Of a stretch of 64,000 nucleotides of DNA, positions 47,045 through 55,293 are shown piece by piece. Numbering within the stretch: position 1 is the first letter of the stretch; the number at the start of each line of letters is the position of its first letter. Origin of the DNA: Streptomyces actinomycinicus (lineage in GTDB: Bacteria > Actinomycetota > Actinomycetes > Streptomycetales > Streptomycetaceae); the NCBI RefSeq assembly GCF_016741775.1, contig NZ_JAERRK010000001.1, positions 496,001 to 560,000 on the forward strand. Reading direction: 5' to 3'. The notes beneath the pieces are model-generated. The model had not been told where the DNA came from and ran no database searches. It was given only the letters and a program-made list of their open reading frames with translations. The position numbers and the translations under genes were made by a program.

Positions 47045-48049
47045 ATGCGAACCCGAACCCTCGGAACCACCGGCCCGCAGGTCTCCGCCCTCGGCCTCGG
47101 CTGCATGGGCATGTCCGCCCTGTACGGCGACGCCGACCGCGCGGAGTCCGTCGCGACGATCCACGCCGCCCTGGAAGCGGGCGTGACCCTGCTCGACACC
47201 GGCGACTTCTACGCCATGGGGCACAACGAGATGCTGATCGGCGAGGCCCTGCGCACCGCGCCTCCGGCCCTGCGCGAGAAGGCGCTGACCAGCGTCAAGT
47301 TCGGCGCCCTGCGTGACCCGGAGGGCAACTGGAGCGGCTACGACGGCCGACCGGCCGCCGTGAAGAACTTCGCCGCCTACTCCCTCCAGCGCCTCGGCGT
47401 CGACCACATCGACGTCTACCGGATCGCCCGCCTCGACCCGGACGTGCCGATCGAGGAGACCGTCGGCGCGATCAGCGAGCTGATCGAGAAGGGGTACGTC
47501 CGGCACGTCGGCCTCAGCGAGGTCGGCGCCGGGACCATCCGGCGGGCCGCCGCCACGGCCCCGATCGCCGACCTCCAGATCGAGTACTCGCTGATCTCCC
47601 GGGGCGTCGAGCGTGAGATCCTGCCGACCACCCGTGAACTGGGCATCGGCATCACCGCGTACGGCGTGCTCTCCCGCGGTCTGATCTCCGGCCACTTCTC
47701 CCGCGACCGGCAGCTGGCCGCGAACGACTTCCGCGCCCACTCGCCCCGCTTCCAGGGCGAGAACCTCCGGCACAACCTGGACCTGGTCGAGGCCCTCCGC
47801 AAGATCGCCGAGCAGAAGGGCGTGACCGTCGCGCAGACCGCCATCGCCTGGGTGCTCGCCCGCGGAGCGGACATCGTGCCGCTGATCGGCGCCCGCACCC
47901 GCGAGCGGCTCGAGGAGTCGCTGGGCGCGCTGGACGTGACCCTGGACGCGGCCGACCTGGCGGCGATCGAGGAGGCCGTCCCGGCGGACGCGGCGGCCGG
48001 CGACCGCTACCCGGCGGTGCAGATGTCACACCTCGACAGCGAACGCTGA
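47045..48049 (+). CDS. Aldo/keto reductase, catalytic His replaced by Ala
   Basis: 334 residues. The AKR barrel begins with TLGTTGPQVSALGLGCMGMS. Catalytic Asp51 and Tyr56 (LLDTGDFYAMGHNE) and Lys85 (LTSVKFG) are present. At the usual His position (normally L-H-R-V-D-P) the sequence is DVYRIARLDP, so Ala128 replaces His; this form occurs in a known AKR subgroup, as I recall. IGARTRERLEE binds NADP. ATG 47045 is chosen because GGAGG lies seven bases upstream; ATG 47039 is too close to it. A TetR gene follows. Confidence 0.87.
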   Translation: MRTRTLGTTGPQVSALGLGCMGMSALYGDADRAESVATIHAALEAGVTLLDTGDFYAMGHNEMLIGEALRTAPPALREKALTSVKFGALRDPEGNWSGYDGRPAAVKNFAAYSLQRLGVDHIDVYRIARLDPDVPIEETVGAISELIEKGYVRHVGLSEVGAGTIRRAAATAPIADLQIEYSLISRGVEREILPTTRELGIGITAYGVLSRGLISGHFSRDRQLAANDFRAHSPRFQGENLRHNLDLVEALRKIAEQKGVTVAQTAIAWVLARGADIVPLIGARTRERLEESLGALDVTLDAADLAAIEEAVPADAAAGDRYPAVQMSHLDSER

Positions 48050-48075
48050 TCCCGCCCCCGGGTACGGTCTATGGC

Positions 48076-48669
48076 ATGGCACCGACCACCGAGACCCTGA
48101 CCGCCGAGCGCATCCTCGAAGCCACCGAGGAGGTGCTGCGCCGCCACGGCCCGGCCAAGGCGACCGTGGTCGACGTGGCCCGCGCGCTCGGGGTCAGCCA
48201 CGGCAGCGTCTACCGCCACTTCCGCACCAAGGCGGCCCTGCGGGAGGCGGTCACCAAGCGCTGGCTGGACCGGACGGCGGAGAAGCTGGCCGGCATCGTG
48301 ACGGGCGAGGGCGACCCCGAGACCCGGCTGCGGGCCTGGCTCACGGCCCTGTTCGAGGCGAAGCGGCACAAGGCGGGCGACGACCCGGAGCTGTTCGCCA
48401 CGTACACGGTGCTGACCGATGAACTCGGTGGCGTGGTCCACGAGCACGTCGCCGACCTGACCGGCCAGTTGACGGAGATCATCGCCGCCGGCGCCGGGTC
48501 GGGCGCCTTCTCGGCCCCCGACCCGGCCGCCGCGGCCCGCGCCGTCTTCCAGGCCACCGGCCGCTTCCACGACCCCGGTTACGCCCGCGAGTGGACCACC
48601 TCCGCCATCGAGGACGACTTCGCAGCAGTCCTGAACCTCCTCCTCCACGGCCTCACAACCACCCCCTAG
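48076..48669 (+). CDS. TetR-family transcriptional regulator
   Basis: 197 residues. The N-terminal HTH carries AERILEATEEVLRRHGPAKATVVDVARALGVSHGSVYRHFRTKAALREAV (residues about 10-57). The C-terminal ligand domain is helical. It lies 26 bases behind the AKR gene on the same strand, and a strong palindrome precedes that operon, so it probably represses its own transcript. The ligand is unknown. Confidence 0.9.
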   Translation: MAPTTETLTAERILEATEEVLRRHGPAKATVVDVARALGVSHGSVYRHFRTKAALREAVTKRWLDRTAEKLAGIVTGEGDPETRLRAWLTALFEAKRHKAGDDPELFATYTVLTDELGGVVHEHVADLTGQLTEIIAAGAGSGAFSAPDPAAAARAVFQATGRFHDPGYAREWTTSAIEDDFAAVLNLLLHGLTTTP

Positions 48670-48702
48670 CCCCCTCAGGGACGCACCCACACGCCCCCAA
48701 AA

Positions 48703-48852
48703 GGGGCGCGGGGAACTGCGCGACCACCCCCCACGCACCTGCACCGCACCGCGCCCCCAAAGGGGCGCGGGGAACTGCGCGACCAACCCCGACGCACCCG
48801 CACAAAGCCACGCGCCGCACCACCCCCTAAAGGGGCGCGGGGAACTGCGCGA
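48703..48852. repeat. Three copies of a 21-base GC repeat
   Basis: The unit GGGGCGCGGGGAACTGCGCG plus A occurs at 48703-48723, 48762-48782 and 48832-48852. Each follows a CCCC(C/T)AAAGGGG-like mini-palindrome. This matches a repeat widely seen in Streptomyces gaps. Stretch 48670-48927 has no gene. Confidence 0.75.
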
Positions 48853-48927
48853 ACGCCCCACGCACCCGCACCCGACCACGACGCCCAGCCCCCACCACCG
48901 GCCCCACCCACCGGCCCCACCCCGCCG

Positions 48928-49107
48928 TCACCGCGTAGGATCCACCGTCGCCTGATGGGCCTCAGCCAAATGTTCCTCCGCCTTCAGCCACGGCAGGAAC
49001 TGCGCGCCCTGCCGCCAGCCACACGTGTCGCAGCGGATCGTCCGCTGAACCCCCCTGCGCAACACCTGGACCACGTGTTCCCGGCCGTGCTGGTCCCACC
49101 GGCTCAC
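48928..49107 (-). CDS. Small zinc-finger-like protein
   Basis: 59 residues. CDTCGWRQGAQFLPWLKAEEHLAEAH has two Cys (26, 29) and two His (46, 51) spaced like a C2H2 finger. The start may be GTG 49107, with AGG nearby, or ATG 49128 behind a GGAGGG site. It resembles a small conserved Streptomyces protein. Binding to DNA or RNA is possible but unknown. Confidence 0.65.
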   Translation of the reverse strand: MSRWDQHGREHVVQVLRRGVQRTIRCDTCGWRQGAQFLPWLKAEEHLAEAHQATVDPTR

Positions 49108-49240
49108 CCTGCTCGTACCTCCCGGCATCACGCCCTGCCCTCCCTCCCCGCGCCGGTCCACCCGGCCGCAAGGAGTGTGCAGCAGGACCGGCGCCCACGG
49201 GAGACCGTTCACGCCGAGTTGGGCAAGCCGTGCCCTCCGC

Positions 49241-50668
49241 TCAGCCGACCGTCCGCGGCAGCCGCAGGCTCAGCAGACCGGTCAGCACGATCCCGGCCAC
49301 CTGCACCAGCAGCGTGGTGACCAGCGCGTCCCGCATGCCCACGTGCGGTACGAGGGTCAGGAACAGGGTGCCCAGCGTGGCCACGCCCAGCGCCAGCGCC
49401 GACTGCTGGGTGGTCACCATCACACCGCCGCCGACCCCGGCCCGGGCGGGCGGCACCTCGGACAGCACGATCCGCATGATGTTGGGCAGTTGGAGCGCCT
49501 GGCCCGCGCCGGCCACGGCCGCGCCCGGCAGCAGCGCCCCGAGGCCCAGGTGCGGCCAGTCCCGCCACGCGGCCAGCACGATCAGCAGCACGCCCACGCC
49601 CTGCACGACGGACCCGGCGGCGATCACCCGCGTGCCGTACCGGGCGATCAGCCGGGGCCCGGCGAGCGAGACGAACAGGAACGCCACGGCCATCGGCGCG
49701 AGCGCGAGCCCGGCCCGCACCGGACCGAGCCCGGCGCCCTGCTGCAGCGCCAGCGCGATCACGAACATGAACCCGCTGAAGCCGATGGCGAACGGCACCA
49801 GCAGCACCAGACCGCGCCGCATCGACGCCACCGCGAACAGGCTCGGCGGCACCAGCGGCGTCCGTCCCGCCCGGTCCGCCCGCCGCTCCACCGCCCAGAA
49901 CGCGCCCGCGGCGAACGGGAACGCGGCCAGCGACAGCCACGTCCACAGCGGCCAGCCCGCGGCCCGCCCCTCGGTCAGCGGCGCGAGCAGGGTCAGCAGC
50001 GACACCGCGAGCAGCACCGTGCCCGGCCCGTCGACCGGCTCGGGCCGGTGCGACCGCGTCTCCGGTACGAACCGCGCGGCCAGCACGAGGCCCAGCACGA
50101 CCACCGGCACGTTGACGAGGAAGACCGACCTCCACCCGGTCCCGGCGACATCGGCGGCGACCAGCACCCCGCCGAGTATCTGCCCGGCCACCATGGCCAG
50201 CCCGGCCGTGGCGCCGTACAGGCTCATGGCCTTCGCCCGGCGCCCGCCGCTCGTCGCGGCCTGGATGGTGGCGAGCACCTGCGGCAGCATCGCGGCGGCC
50301 GAGGCGCCCTGCGCAACCCGGGCCGCGACCAGGCTCCAGGCGCCGGGCGCGAGCCCGCACGCCAGCGAGGTGAGCCCGAACGCGGCCATCCCGCCGAGGA
50401 ACATCCGCCGCCGGCCGAACAGGTCCCCGAGCCGGCCGCCGAGCACGAGCAGCACGGCGTACGCGACCCCGTACCCGGCGACGACCAGTTCGAGCACGGC
50501 CTCGCCCGCGGCGAGGTCCGAGCCGATGGTCGGCAGGGCCACGTTGACGATGAAGAAGTCGACCAGCGGCAGCGCCGCGGCCAGCAGAACGGTGAACAGC
50601 CCGAGCCCGCCGAGTGCGGGTGGCGCGGCCGTCGTCGTGACGGCCCGGGTAGTGACGGTTTCACTCAT
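49241..50668 (-). CDS. MFS transporter (DHA2 type)
   Basis: 475 residues with about 14 membrane segments. FFIVNVALPTIGSDL and GGRLGDLFGRRRMF are the DHA2 motifs; VAQGASAAAMLPQVLATIQA is also typical. Likely an exporter. ATG 50668 is set by SETVTTR, right before the first helix. A divergent MmyB-type regulator (50770) and operator-like sequences lie between them. Confidence 0.87.
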   Translation of the reverse strand: MSETVTTRAVTTTAAPPALGGLGLFTVLLAAALPLVDFFIVNVALPTIGSDLAAGEAVLELVVAGYGVAYAVLLVLGGRLGDLFGRRRMFLGGMAAFGLTSLACGLAPGAWSLVAARVAQGASAAAMLPQVLATIQAATSGGRRAKAMSLYGATAGLAMVAGQILGGVLVAADVAGTGWRSVFLVNVPVVVLGLVLAARFVPETRSHRPEPVDGPGTVLLAVSLLTLLAPLTEGRAAGWPLWTWLSLAAFPFAAGAFWAVERRADRAGRTPLVPPSLFAVASMRRGLVLLVPFAIGFSGFMFVIALALQQGAGLGPVRAGLALAPMAVAFLFVSLAGPRLIARYGTRVIAAGSVVQGVGVLLIVLAAWRDWPHLGLGALLPGAAVAGAGQALQLPNIMRIVLSEVPPARAGVGGGVMVTTQQSALALGVATLGTLFLTLVPHVGMRDALVTTLLVQVAGIVLTGLLSLRLPRTVG

Positions 50669-50695
50669 GCCGTCGAGCTTGCGCCCCTCCCCAGA

Positions 50696-50743
50696 CTGGT
50701 ACCAGAGTCTCCTCATCCTGGTAGCAGAACTACCTGGCAACAG
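50696..50743. promoter_or_regulatory. Operator-like palindromes between divergent MFS and regulator genes
   Basis: CTGGT-ACCAG (50696-50705) is a perfect 10-base palindrome. CCTGGTAG (50718-50725) faces CTACCTGG (50730-50737) as GGTAG/CTACC arms. Both use the TGGT/ACCA core also seen at 3507-3523. Function inferred. Confidence 0.45.
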
Positions 50744-50769
50744 GATGAGGATGCGGGCACCCTGGAACC

Positions 50770-51681
50770 ATGACGACCACGGCCACCACCCGGGGGACCG
50801 CGCAGCAGCCGGGCCGGGGCGCGGAGATCCGCCGGCACGAGCTGGCCGCGTTCCTGCGCAGCAGGCGGGAGCGGATCACACCGGAGCAGGTCGGGCTGCC
50901 GCGCGGCGCCCGCCGCCGCACCCCGGGACTGCGCCGGGAGGAGGTCGCCCAGCTCTCCGCGGTAGGGGTCACCTGGTACACCTGGCTGGAACAGGCCCGC
51001 GACATCCAGGTCTCCGTGCAGGTCCTGGACGCCCTCGCGCGCGCCCTGCGGCTGGACGCCGGCGAACGCGCCCACCTCTTCCAGCTGGCCGGCGCCACCG
51101 ACCCGACCCCCGCCGCGAACTGCCCGGGCATCACCCCCGCGCTGCGCGAGATGCTGCACCGGCTGGAGCCGATTCCGGCCTGCATCCAGAACAGCAGGTA
51201 CGACATCCTCGCCTACAACCGCACCTACGGCCGCCTCCTGGGCGACCTGGACGCGGTCCCGCCCGAGGACCGCAACTGCCTGATCCTCGTCCACACCGAC
51301 AAGGACTGGCAGGCGGCGATCGTCCACCTCCAGGAGAGCCGGCGCCTGATGGCGGCCCGGCTGCGCGCGAGCCTCGCCGGCCATCTCGGCGAGCCCGCCT
51401 GGAAGATGCTGATCAAGCGTCTGGAGGCGGAGTCCCCGGAGTTCCGCGAGAACTGGCGGCGCTACGAGGTGGTCGCCACCCGCTCCAAGACCAAGGAGTT
51501 CCTCAACCCCTACGTCGGCCACCTCACCCTGGAACACACGGACCTGTGGCTCGGTCCCGAACTGGGCGCCCGCATGGTGACGTACACCCCGCTGAACGAC
51601 GAGACCAGGGAACGGCTGGACCGGCTGTACGAGATCGCGGCCGGCGCAGCGGGGGAAAGCCGCGCGTCGACCACGCCATGA
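50770..51681 (+). CDS. XRE-family regulator with MmyB-like domain (third copy)
   Basis: 303 residues. The HTH region ARRRTPGLRREEVAQLSAVGVTWYTWLEQARDIQVS is shared with the other two regulators. The C-terminal MmyB-like domain includes IPACIQNSRYDILAYNRTYGRLLGDL and FLNPYVGHLTLEHTDLWLG. It is divergent from the MFS gene at 49241, a probable target. ATG 50770. Confidence 0.88.
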   Translation: MTTTATTRGTAQQPGRGAEIRRHELAAFLRSRRERITPEQVGLPRGARRRTPGLRREEVAQLSAVGVTWYTWLEQARDIQVSVQVLDALARALRLDAGERAHLFQLAGATDPTPAANCPGITPALREMLHRLEPIPACIQNSRYDILAYNRTYGRLLGDLDAVPPEDRNCLILVHTDKDWQAAIVHLQESRRLMAARLRASLAGHLGEPAWKMLIKRLEAESPEFRENWRRYEVVATRSKTKEFLNPYVGHLTLEHTDLWLGPELGARMVTYTPLNDETRERLDRLYEIAAGAAGESRASTTP

Positions 51682-51733
51682 CCGCCGGCTCCCCGCGAGC
51701 TTCGCGGCAGGAAGATCGCTGGGCTTCGGACCT

Positions 51734-52144
51734 GTGACGGTGACGGCAGAGCGGTCCTCGGCAAACCTTCAGCGGTCTCTGGGCGACCCCGCGATCAGCT
51801 ACCCGACCGAGGCCTACTCCATCGTCTCCCCGGTCAGCGGCTACCGCGGTGTGGTCGCCGTGGAGGAGAGCGGCGGTCAGGTCCTCGAACTCGGCGACCG
51901 GCAACTCGGATCCGCCCACCGGGAGCTGGCCGGCGCCGGCCTGTGGACGGAACTCTCCAGCGCCGCCGGACTCTTGGGCCTGCGCGCGGTCGGCCCCCTG
52001 GACGACCTCGAGGGGCCGGTGGTCTGCATCTCGACTTCCAGCGGCTTCAAGAACCTCGGCCTCGGCTCCCGCGCGACCGAGACGGTCACCCCGGAATGGG
52101 ACGAGGTGCACCGCAGACTGCGCGCGGCGGGAATCGCCCTCTGA
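51734..52144 (+). pseudogene. C-terminal fragment of a PLP (fold type II) enzyme, threonine synthase-like
   Basis: 136 residues. PTEAYSIVSPVSGYRGVVAVEESGGQVLEL, HRELAGAGLWTELSSAAGLLGL and GPVVCISTSSGFKN resemble the last third of threonine synthase/threonine dehydratase-type enzymes (the S-S-A-A and C-x2-T-x-x-G-x-K signatures). The catalytic Lys and glycine-rich phosphate loop, which belong to the missing N-terminal part, are absent. It is probably a remnant, though the frame is intact from a GTG at 51734. No upstream piece of the enzyme is seen. Confidence 0.6.
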
Positions 52145-52147
52145 CCC

Positions 52148-52278
52148 TCCGGTGCCGGTGCCGGTGCCGGTGCCGGTGCCAGTGCCCGCCCGTGCCGGTG
52201 CCCGTGCCCTCCGGTGCCGGTGCCGGTGCCGGTGCCGATGCCGGTGGCCAGTGCCAGTGCCAGTGCCAGTGCCGGTCA
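52148..52278. repeat. Hexanucleotide GGTGCC-type simple repeat
   Basis: GCCGGT, GCCAGT and close variants repeat over 130 bases with interruptions (Val-Pro if read in frame). No gene is clear in 52145-52331. Such tracts vary in length by slippage. Confidence 0.75.
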
Positions 52279-52331
52279 GGCCGTCGCCGCCCACGGAACG
52301 AACCGGCCGGCACGGGACGCAGGACGCGCTC

Positions 52332-53783
52332 TCAGACCCGGCCCGAGGCGCCCACGGTCTGACGCACCTCCGCCGACTCCAGTTGTCCGGCCGTCCGTTC
52401 GGCGGTGCGGCGGGCCCAGCGGCCGCTGGTCAGCAGGCCGAGGAGGAGGACGGCCAGGCCGCACGCGGTGAGGATCCACCAGCCGGGGCGGGCCGCCGAG
52501 ACGAACTCCTGCCGGTACGAGGACGAGCCGATGCCGGACGCCAGGACCGCGCCGACCACCGCGACACCGAGTGTCTGGCCCAGCTGCCTGCTGGTGGAGG
52601 CGACGGCCGCGGCGACACCGGCCTGGGCCCGGGGCATGCCCGACACCGCCGTGTTGGTGATCGGCGCGTTCACGAAGCCGAAGCCGATCCCGAACAGGAC
52701 GTAGCCGAGCAGCAGGGTGGCGTTCGACGTCTCCGCCTCGAAGGCCGCGAACAGCACGCCGCTCGCCGTCATCGCCGTACCGGCCACCACCAGGGGCAGG
52801 CGCGGGCCGCGGCTGCCGACCAGACGGCCGGACAGCGGGGCGCACAGGAACGTCGGCCCGGCCATCGGCAGCATCCACAGGCCCGCGTGCAGGGCGTCGA
52901 GGCCGCGCACGTTCTGCAGGTACAGGGTGGACAGGAACAGGAAGCCGCCCAGCGCCGCGAACGCGCTGATCGCGATCACCGTGGCCCCGCTGAACGGGGC
53001 CGAGCGGAAGAAGCGCAGGTCGATCAGGGGCTCGTCGCGCCGGGGCTCGTACCGAAGCAGGGCCAGCAGAGCGGCCACGGCGATCACGGCGAACGGCACC
53101 ACCGGGCCCGCGCCGGACTCCGGCGCCTGGATGATCGCGTAGGTCAGCGAACCGAACAGGGCGATGACCAGCAACTGGCCGAACGGGTCGGGACGGCGGG
53201 CCCTGGGCGCCCGGGACTCGGGGACGAAGCGGAGGGTGAGCAGCAGGGCGGTGAGGCCGACCGGCAGGTTGACCCAGAAGATCGCGCGCCAGCTCACCGA
53301 CTGCACCAGCAGGCCGCCGACCAGCGGGCCCGCCGCCATGGAGATGCCGACCACCGCGCCCCAGGCGCCGATCGCGCGGGCACGCTCCCGGGCGTCGGTG
53401 AAGGTGTTGGTGATGATCGACATGGCGACCGGGTTGAGCATCGAGCCGCCCACCGCCTGGACCATGCGGAACACGATCAGCAGTTCCAGGTTCGGGGCGA
53501 GGGAGCAGAGCAGGGAGCCGACGGAGAAGACCACCAGACCGGCCATGAAGACCCGTTTGCGGCCGATCCGGTCGGCGGTGGAGCCCGCGAGCATCAGCAG
53601 CGAGGCCAGGACGAGCGTGTAGGCGTCGATCGTCCACTGGAGGCCGGAGGTGCCGGCGTGCAGATCGCGCTGCATCGAGGGCAGCGCCACGTTCAGCGCG
53701 GTGTTGTCGAGGCTCACGATCAGCAGGCTCATGCAGCAGATCGCGAGCACCAGCATGCGTCGGCGGTGACTCGGCTCGGGCAT
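52332..53783 (-). CDS. MFS transporter (DHA2, EmrB/QacA type)
   Basis: 483 residues with about 14 membrane segments. LDNTALNVALPSMQRDL, GSTADRIGRKRVFMAG and MVQAVGGSMLNPVAMSII give a clear DHA2 drug exporter. The ATG at 53783 is set by PEPSHRRRM, just before the first helix. An AT-richer region lies upstream towards dus (53784-53864), probably its promoter. No adjacent regulator. Confidence 0.9.
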   Translation of the reverse strand: MPEPSHRRRMLVLAICCMSLLIVSLDNTALNVALPSMQRDLHAGTSGLQWTIDAYTLVLASLLMLAGSTADRIGRKRVFMAGLVVFSVGSLLCSLAPNLELLIVFRMVQAVGGSMLNPVAMSIITNTFTDARERARAIGAWGAVVGISMAAGPLVGGLLVQSVSWRAIFWVNLPVGLTALLLTLRFVPESRAPRARRPDPFGQLLVIALFGSLTYAIIQAPESGAGPVVPFAVIAVAALLALLRYEPRRDEPLIDLRFFRSAPFSGATVIAISAFAALGGFLFLSTLYLQNVRGLDALHAGLWMLPMAGPTFLCAPLSGRLVGSRGPRLPLVVAGTAMTASGVLFAAFEAETSNATLLLGYVLFGIGFGFVNAPITNTAVSGMPRAQAGVAAAVASTSRQLGQTLGVAVVGAVLASGIGSSSYRQEFVSAARPGWWILTACGLAVLLLGLLTSGRWARRTAERTAGQLESAEVRQTVGASGRV

Positions 53784-53864
53784 GTGTCCATCGTACGCCG
53801 ATTTCAATAGTGCGTCTAACTAATGAGTGGTACATGATCTTTGCCGATGGGTGACAATGGGGCA

Positions 53865-55004
53865 ATGCCCACGCCCGAGTCCTCCTTGCAGATCGGCCCG
53901 CACCCCGTGCAGCCGCCCGTCGTGCTCGCACCCATGGCGGGGATCACCAACGCTCCCTTCCGCACCCTGTGCAGGGAGTTCAGCGGCGGCAAGGGGTTGT
54001 TCGTCAGCGAGATGATCACGACCCGGGCGCTGGTCGAACGCAACGACAAGACCATGCAGCTGATCAAGTTCGACGCGACCGAGCAGCCGCGCTCGATCCA
54101 GCTGTACGGCGTCGACCCCGCGACCGTCGGCAAGGCCGTCCGCATGATCGCGGAGGAGGACCTGGCCGACCACATCGACCTGAACTTCGGCTGCCCGGTG
54201 CCGAAGGTGACGCGCAAGGGCGGCGGATCCGCCCTGCCGTACAAGCGGAACCTGCTGCGGGCGATCCTCCGGGAGGCCGTGTCCGGCGCCGGTGACCTGC
54301 CGGTGACGATGAAGATGCGCAAGGGCATCGACGACGACCACATCACCTACCTCGACGCCGGCCGCATCGCCGTCGAGGAGGGCGTCACGGCGATCGCGCT
54401 GCACGGCCGCACCGCCGCGCAGCACTACGGCGGCACCGCCGACTGGGACGCCATCGCCCGCCTGAAGGAGCACGTGCCGGAGATCCCCGTGCTCGGCAAC
54501 GGTGACATCTGGTCGGCCGAGGACGCGCTGCGGATGGTGCGGGAGACCGGCTGCGACGGGGTCGTCGTGGGCCGTGGCTGCCTGGGCCGGCCGTGGCTGT
54601 TCGCGGACCTGGTGGCGGCGTTCGAGGGGCGTACGTCCTATGCGCGGCCGACCCTCAGGGAGGTCGCCGACGTCATGGTCCGGCACGCCGGCCTGCTCGG
54701 CGAGTGGATCGGCGACGAGTCCAAGGGCGTGGTCGACTTCCGCAAGCACGTCGCCTGGTACCTGAAGGGCTTCGCGGTCGGGTCCGAGATGCGCAAGCGG
54801 CTCGCGATCACGTCGTCTCTGGCGGAGCTGCGGGCGGGGCTGGACGAACTGGACCTCGAACAGCCGTGGCCGGCCGGGGCGGACGGGCCGCGTGGGCGGA
54901 CGTCCGGGAACAACCGGGTGGTGCTGCCGGACGGCTGGCTCAAGGATCCGTACGACTGTGCGGGTGTGAGTGAGGACGCGGAGCTGGACACGTCCGGGGG
55001 GTGA
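53865..55004 (+). CDS. dus: tRNA-dihydrouridine synthase
   Basis: 379 residues. The FMN barrel begins VVLAPMAGITNAPFRTLCRE. DLNFGCPVPKVTRKGGGSAL has the catalytic Cys in GCPVPKV; ALHGRTAAQHYGGTADW and VLGNGDIWS bind FMN phosphate. The C-terminal helical tRNA domain follows. It reduces U to D in tRNA. ATG 53865 is the family-like start; an ATG at 53847 would add six residues. Confidence 0.95.
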   Translation: MPTPESSLQIGPHPVQPPVVLAPMAGITNAPFRTLCREFSGGKGLFVSEMITTRALVERNDKTMQLIKFDATEQPRSIQLYGVDPATVGKAVRMIAEEDLADHIDLNFGCPVPKVTRKGGGSALPYKRNLLRAILREAVSGAGDLPVTMKMRKGIDDDHITYLDAGRIAVEEGVTAIALHGRTAAQHYGGTADWDAIARLKEHVPEIPVLGNGDIWSAEDALRMVRETGCDGVVVGRGCLGRPWLFADLVAAFEGRTSYARPTLREVADVMVRHAGLLGEWIGDESKGVVDFRKHVAWYLKGFAVGSEMRKRLAITSSLAELRAGLDELDLEQPWPAGADGPRGRTSGNNRVVLPDGWLKDPYDCAGVSEDAELDTSGG

Positions 55005-55032
55005 GCCGCGCTCCGCGCCCACCCGTCGCCGC

Positions 55033-55275
55033 GGGGCTCCGCCCCGGACCCCGGATCTTTTGCCCGCCCGCCCACCCGACTCGGTCGGCTGAGAAGTGGC
55101 CGACACGGGGCTCCGCCCCGGACCCCGGATCTTTTGCCCGCCCGCCCACCCGACTCGGTCGGCTGAGAAGTGGCCGACACGGGGCTCCGCCCCGGACCCC
55201 GGTTTTTGCCCGCCCGCCCAGCCGACTCGGTCGGCTGAGAAGTGGCCGACACGGGGCTCCGCCCCGGACCCCCTT
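55033..55275. repeat. Tandem repeat, about 74-base unit, four cores
   Basis: GGGGCTCCGCCCCGGACCCC begins at 55033, 55107, 55181 and 55253. The intervening sequence (CCCGCCCGCCC-CCGACTCGGTCGGCTGAGAAGTGGCCGACA) is almost identical, giving units of 74, 74 and 72 bases. GGGGC-TCC-GCCCC forms a hairpin in each. No gene is present from 55005 to 55293; it may act as a transcription end for both neighbours. Confidence 0.85.
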
Positions 55276-55293
55276 TGCGGGCGGGGGCGGGGG

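Noticed and set aside
48703-48852. Short CRISPR-like array of three repeats
   Set aside because: The spacers differ in length (38 and 49 bases), the repeats match a dispersed Streptomyces element and no cas gene is near.
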